Below, piece by piece: positions 41,014 to 42,578 of a DNA stretch of 42,578 bases. The position numbers and the translations under genes were made by a program. Every line of letters starts with the position of its first letter. Position 1 is the first letter of the stretch. The notes under the pieces are model-generated. The model was not told the origin of the DNA. It saw only the letters and a list, made by a program, of their open reading frames with translations, and did no database searches. This DNA is from Lachnospiraceae bacterium (GTDB lineage: Bacteria; Bacillota; Clostridia; Lachnospirales; Lachnospiraceae): NCBI GenBank assembly GCA_024690885.1, contig JAILOI010000017.1, forward strand, positions 1 through 42,578, in the 5' to 3' direction.

Positions 41014-42234
41014 TTATTTCTGTGGTGCATGGGTTGCAATGTAGCGAATGATACGAACCACGCACTCCATACCTTCCACGGTACAATGCTCGAATGGGCC
41101 ATGGAATCCGTAACCACCGGTTCCAAGATTTGGACAAGGCAATCCCATGAAGGAAAGTCTTGCACCATCGGTGCCGCCACGAATCGGACGGGACAACGGA
41201 GCTAATCCCTGGGCCGAGATGGCTTCCTTGGCCAGGTCAATCACTTCCATGTGATCCTTCATGATTTCAATCATGTTGTCATAGGAATGCTTGATGGAAA
41301 GTTCGACTGTACCCTCCCCATACTTCTCATTCATGGACTTGGTCAGATTCTCTAAGGTCTGAATCCGATTCTGAATGGAAGTGGCATCATGGTCACGCAG
41401 AATATAGGAAAGGGTGGCACGCTCCACATTGCCTTCCATATCGGTGAGGTGATAGAAGCCCTCCCGATCACAGGTGGTTGCCGGTGTCTCATTGTTTGGA
41501 AGAGACGCTGCAATCTCGCAACCAATCAAGGCTGCATTGATCATGATATCTTTTGCCTCACCCGGATGCACGTTCTTGCCGTGAATCTCGAAGCCGGCAC
41601 TGTAAGCATAGAAATTCTCGTAGGCCACTTCGCCTTCGTAGTCACCATCCACGGTGTAACCGAAGTCTGCCTTGAAATAATCCAAATCAAATCCATTCGG
41701 ACCTGCACCGATTTCCTCATCCGGCGTAAATCCAATCCAAATGTCGCCATGACCCTCGCCGGAAGCAATCAACTCCTCCACTGCCGTCATAATAGCAGAC
41801 ACACCGGCCTTGTCATCGGCACCAAGCAGGGTCGTTCCGTCGGTGGTAATCAAAGTGCGGCCCTTCAATTCCTTCAGTTCCGGGAAATCCTTGGTGCTAA
41901 GGATGGCACCGCTACCCTGTAATACCACATCTTCACCGTTGTAGTTTGGGATAATCTGCGGCTTTACGTTCTCGCCGGAGAAATCCGGAGCAGTATCCAT
42001 ATGAGATACAAAGCCGATGGCCTTCCGGTTCTCATAACCTGCAGTGGCCGGCAATAAACCGTACACATAACACTGATCTGTCATGGTCACCCGATCAAGG
42101 CCCATGGCAATCAGCTCATCCCGCAGGATTTCTGCCAAATCAAACTGACGCTGTGTACTAGGTAAGGTAGTTCCTTCTTCGTCGGACGTGGTCCAGACGG
42201 AGACATATTTTAAAAGTCTTTCTTCTACTTTCAT
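41014..42234 (-). CDS. pepT: Peptidase T (tripeptide aminopeptidase)
   Basis: A 406-residue zinc aminopeptidase that removes the N-terminal residue of tripeptides. M20 metal ligands are visible: GFVSHMDTAPDF (His and catalytic Asp), LLGADDKAG (bridging Asp), GFTPDEEIGAG (catalytic Glu and ligand Glu), VDGDYEGEV (Asp) and a C-terminal His in GYGFHGPFEH. The PIRGGTDGARLSFMGLPCPN stretch is typical. Full length. Monocistronic, with terminators on both sides. Confidence 0.95.
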   Translation of the reverse strand: MKVEERLLKYVSVWTTSDEEGTTLPSTQRQFDLAEILRDELIAMGLDRVTMTDQCYVYGLLPATAGYENRKAIGFVSHMDTAPDFSGENVKPQIIPNYNGEDVVLQGSGAILSTKDFPELKELKGRTLITTDGTTLLGADDKAGVSAIMTAVEELIASGEGHGDIWIGFTPDEEIGAGPNGFDLDYFKADFGYTVDGDYEGEVAYENFYAYSAGFEIHGKNVHPGEAKDIMINAALIGCEIAASLPNNETPATTCDREGFYHLTDMEGNVERATLSYILRDHDATSIQNRIQTLENLTKSMNEKYGEGTVELSIKHSYDNMIEIMKDHMEVIDLAKEAISAQGLAPLSRPIRGGTDGARLSFMGLPCPNLGTGGYGFHGPFEHCTVEGMECVVRIIRYIATHAPQK

Positions 42235-42286
42235 AACATCACCTCTCGCAAAAAAGATGGCTTTATGTTATCACATTCTAACAAAG

Positions 42287-42317
42287 AAAAAAAGCGCTCC
42301 GGGAAAACCCGAAGCGC
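42287..42317 (-). terminator. Terminator of asd
   Basis: Minus strand GCGCTTCGGG, loop of four T, CCCGGAGCGC (one G-T pair), then seven T. Confidence 0.9.
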
Positions 42318-42329
42318 CGATGATTCCTA

Positions 42330-42578
42330 TTATTTCTTGGTGATATATCCCTGAGCCTTCAAAAGTTCTGCACACAGAACAGCGCCACCTGCAGCACCAC
42401 GAACCGTGTTGTGGGAAAGTCCTACGAACTTGTAATCAAACAAGCTGTCTTCACGAAGACGACCAATGCTGATACCCATGCCGTTCTCATAGTTTACATC
42501 CATAGAAACCTGTGGACGGTTGTCCTCTTCTAAGTACTGGATGAACTGCTTTGGAGCACTTGGAAGGTTCAACTCCTG
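42330..42578 (-). CDS. asd: Aspartate-semialdehyde dehydrogenase, C-terminal part
   Basis: Only the last 82 codons lie in the window. They match the C-terminus of the enzyme that makes aspartate semialdehyde for lysine, threonine and methionine synthesis: GMGISIGRLREDSLFDYKFV and LSHNTVRGAAGGAVLCAELL, which contribute to substrate and cofactor binding. The frame runs open to the right edge of the window, so the start is outside. It ends in a strong terminator. Confidence 0.92.
   Translation of the reverse strand, partial: QELNLPSAPKQFIQYLEEDNRPQVSMDVNYENGMGISIGRLREDSLFDYKFVGLSHNTVRGAAGGAVLCAELLKAQGYITKK

Overview
The window looks like a chromosomal segment from a low-to-mid-GC, Gram-positive anaerobe of the Clostridia, most likely a Lachnospiraceae gut or rumen bacterium. 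The reasons are a Firmicutes-type class III fructose-1,6-bisphosphatase, sortase B with an SPKTG substrate, strong AGGAGG ribosome binding sites, sigma-A promoters with 17-bp spacers, U-tract terminators, and purine and c-di-GMP-I riboswitches. No rRNA, CRISPR array, complete insertion sequence or prophage module is visible. Most genes lie on the minus strand; family assignments come from motif reading alone.

Layout. 1-4426: a methyltransferase fragment, an ECF sigma factor with a cysteine-bearing unknown partner, and a pncA / YjbR-MGMT fusion / LUD operon. 4427-5335: non-coding DNA with an array of degenerate TTTACGG...CACGTA modules and two 85-bp repeats that share segments with the adjacent tRNA-Leu(CAG). 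5484-11579: operon of a HEAT/methylase protein, a GGDEF-EAL protein and fbp. 11700-11852: a free-standing plus-strand unit (promoter, about 105 nt, terminator) that looks like a C-rich small RNA. 11917-14980: SPKTG surface protein and sortase B. 15057-21910: ilvE, a flavin reductase, a hybrid kinase with separate HPt protein, and aspS/hisS. 21955-22909: 36-bp tandem repeats, a ~550-bp foldback element with perfect 35-bp ends, and a small HTH regulator whose C-terminus is encoded by the element.

23068-24718 holds a MATE exporter behind a purine-type aptamer whose P1 strand is also the 5' arm of a terminator, predicting a ligand-ON efflux switch. 24750-28012 holds PilZ, trpS, an esterase and an esterase remnant. 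28139-33911 holds an iron alcohol dehydrogenase, mscL, a lipoprotein, a c-di-GMP-I riboswitch in front of an EAL phosphodiesterase, an alpha/beta hydrolase, a CPBP protease remnant and azlCD. 33960-42578 holds eno, a hexapeptide acyltransferase, topB with an AAA+ ATPase, pepT and the end of asd.

How parts may work together. c-di-GMP is a recurring theme: a GGDEF-EAL enzyme, a PilZ receptor, and an EAL enzyme under a c-di-GMP riboswitch. The strongest candidates for undescribed biology are the purine ON-switch/MATE unit with stacked terminators, the C-rich sRNA, and the foldback element fused to the HTH gene.
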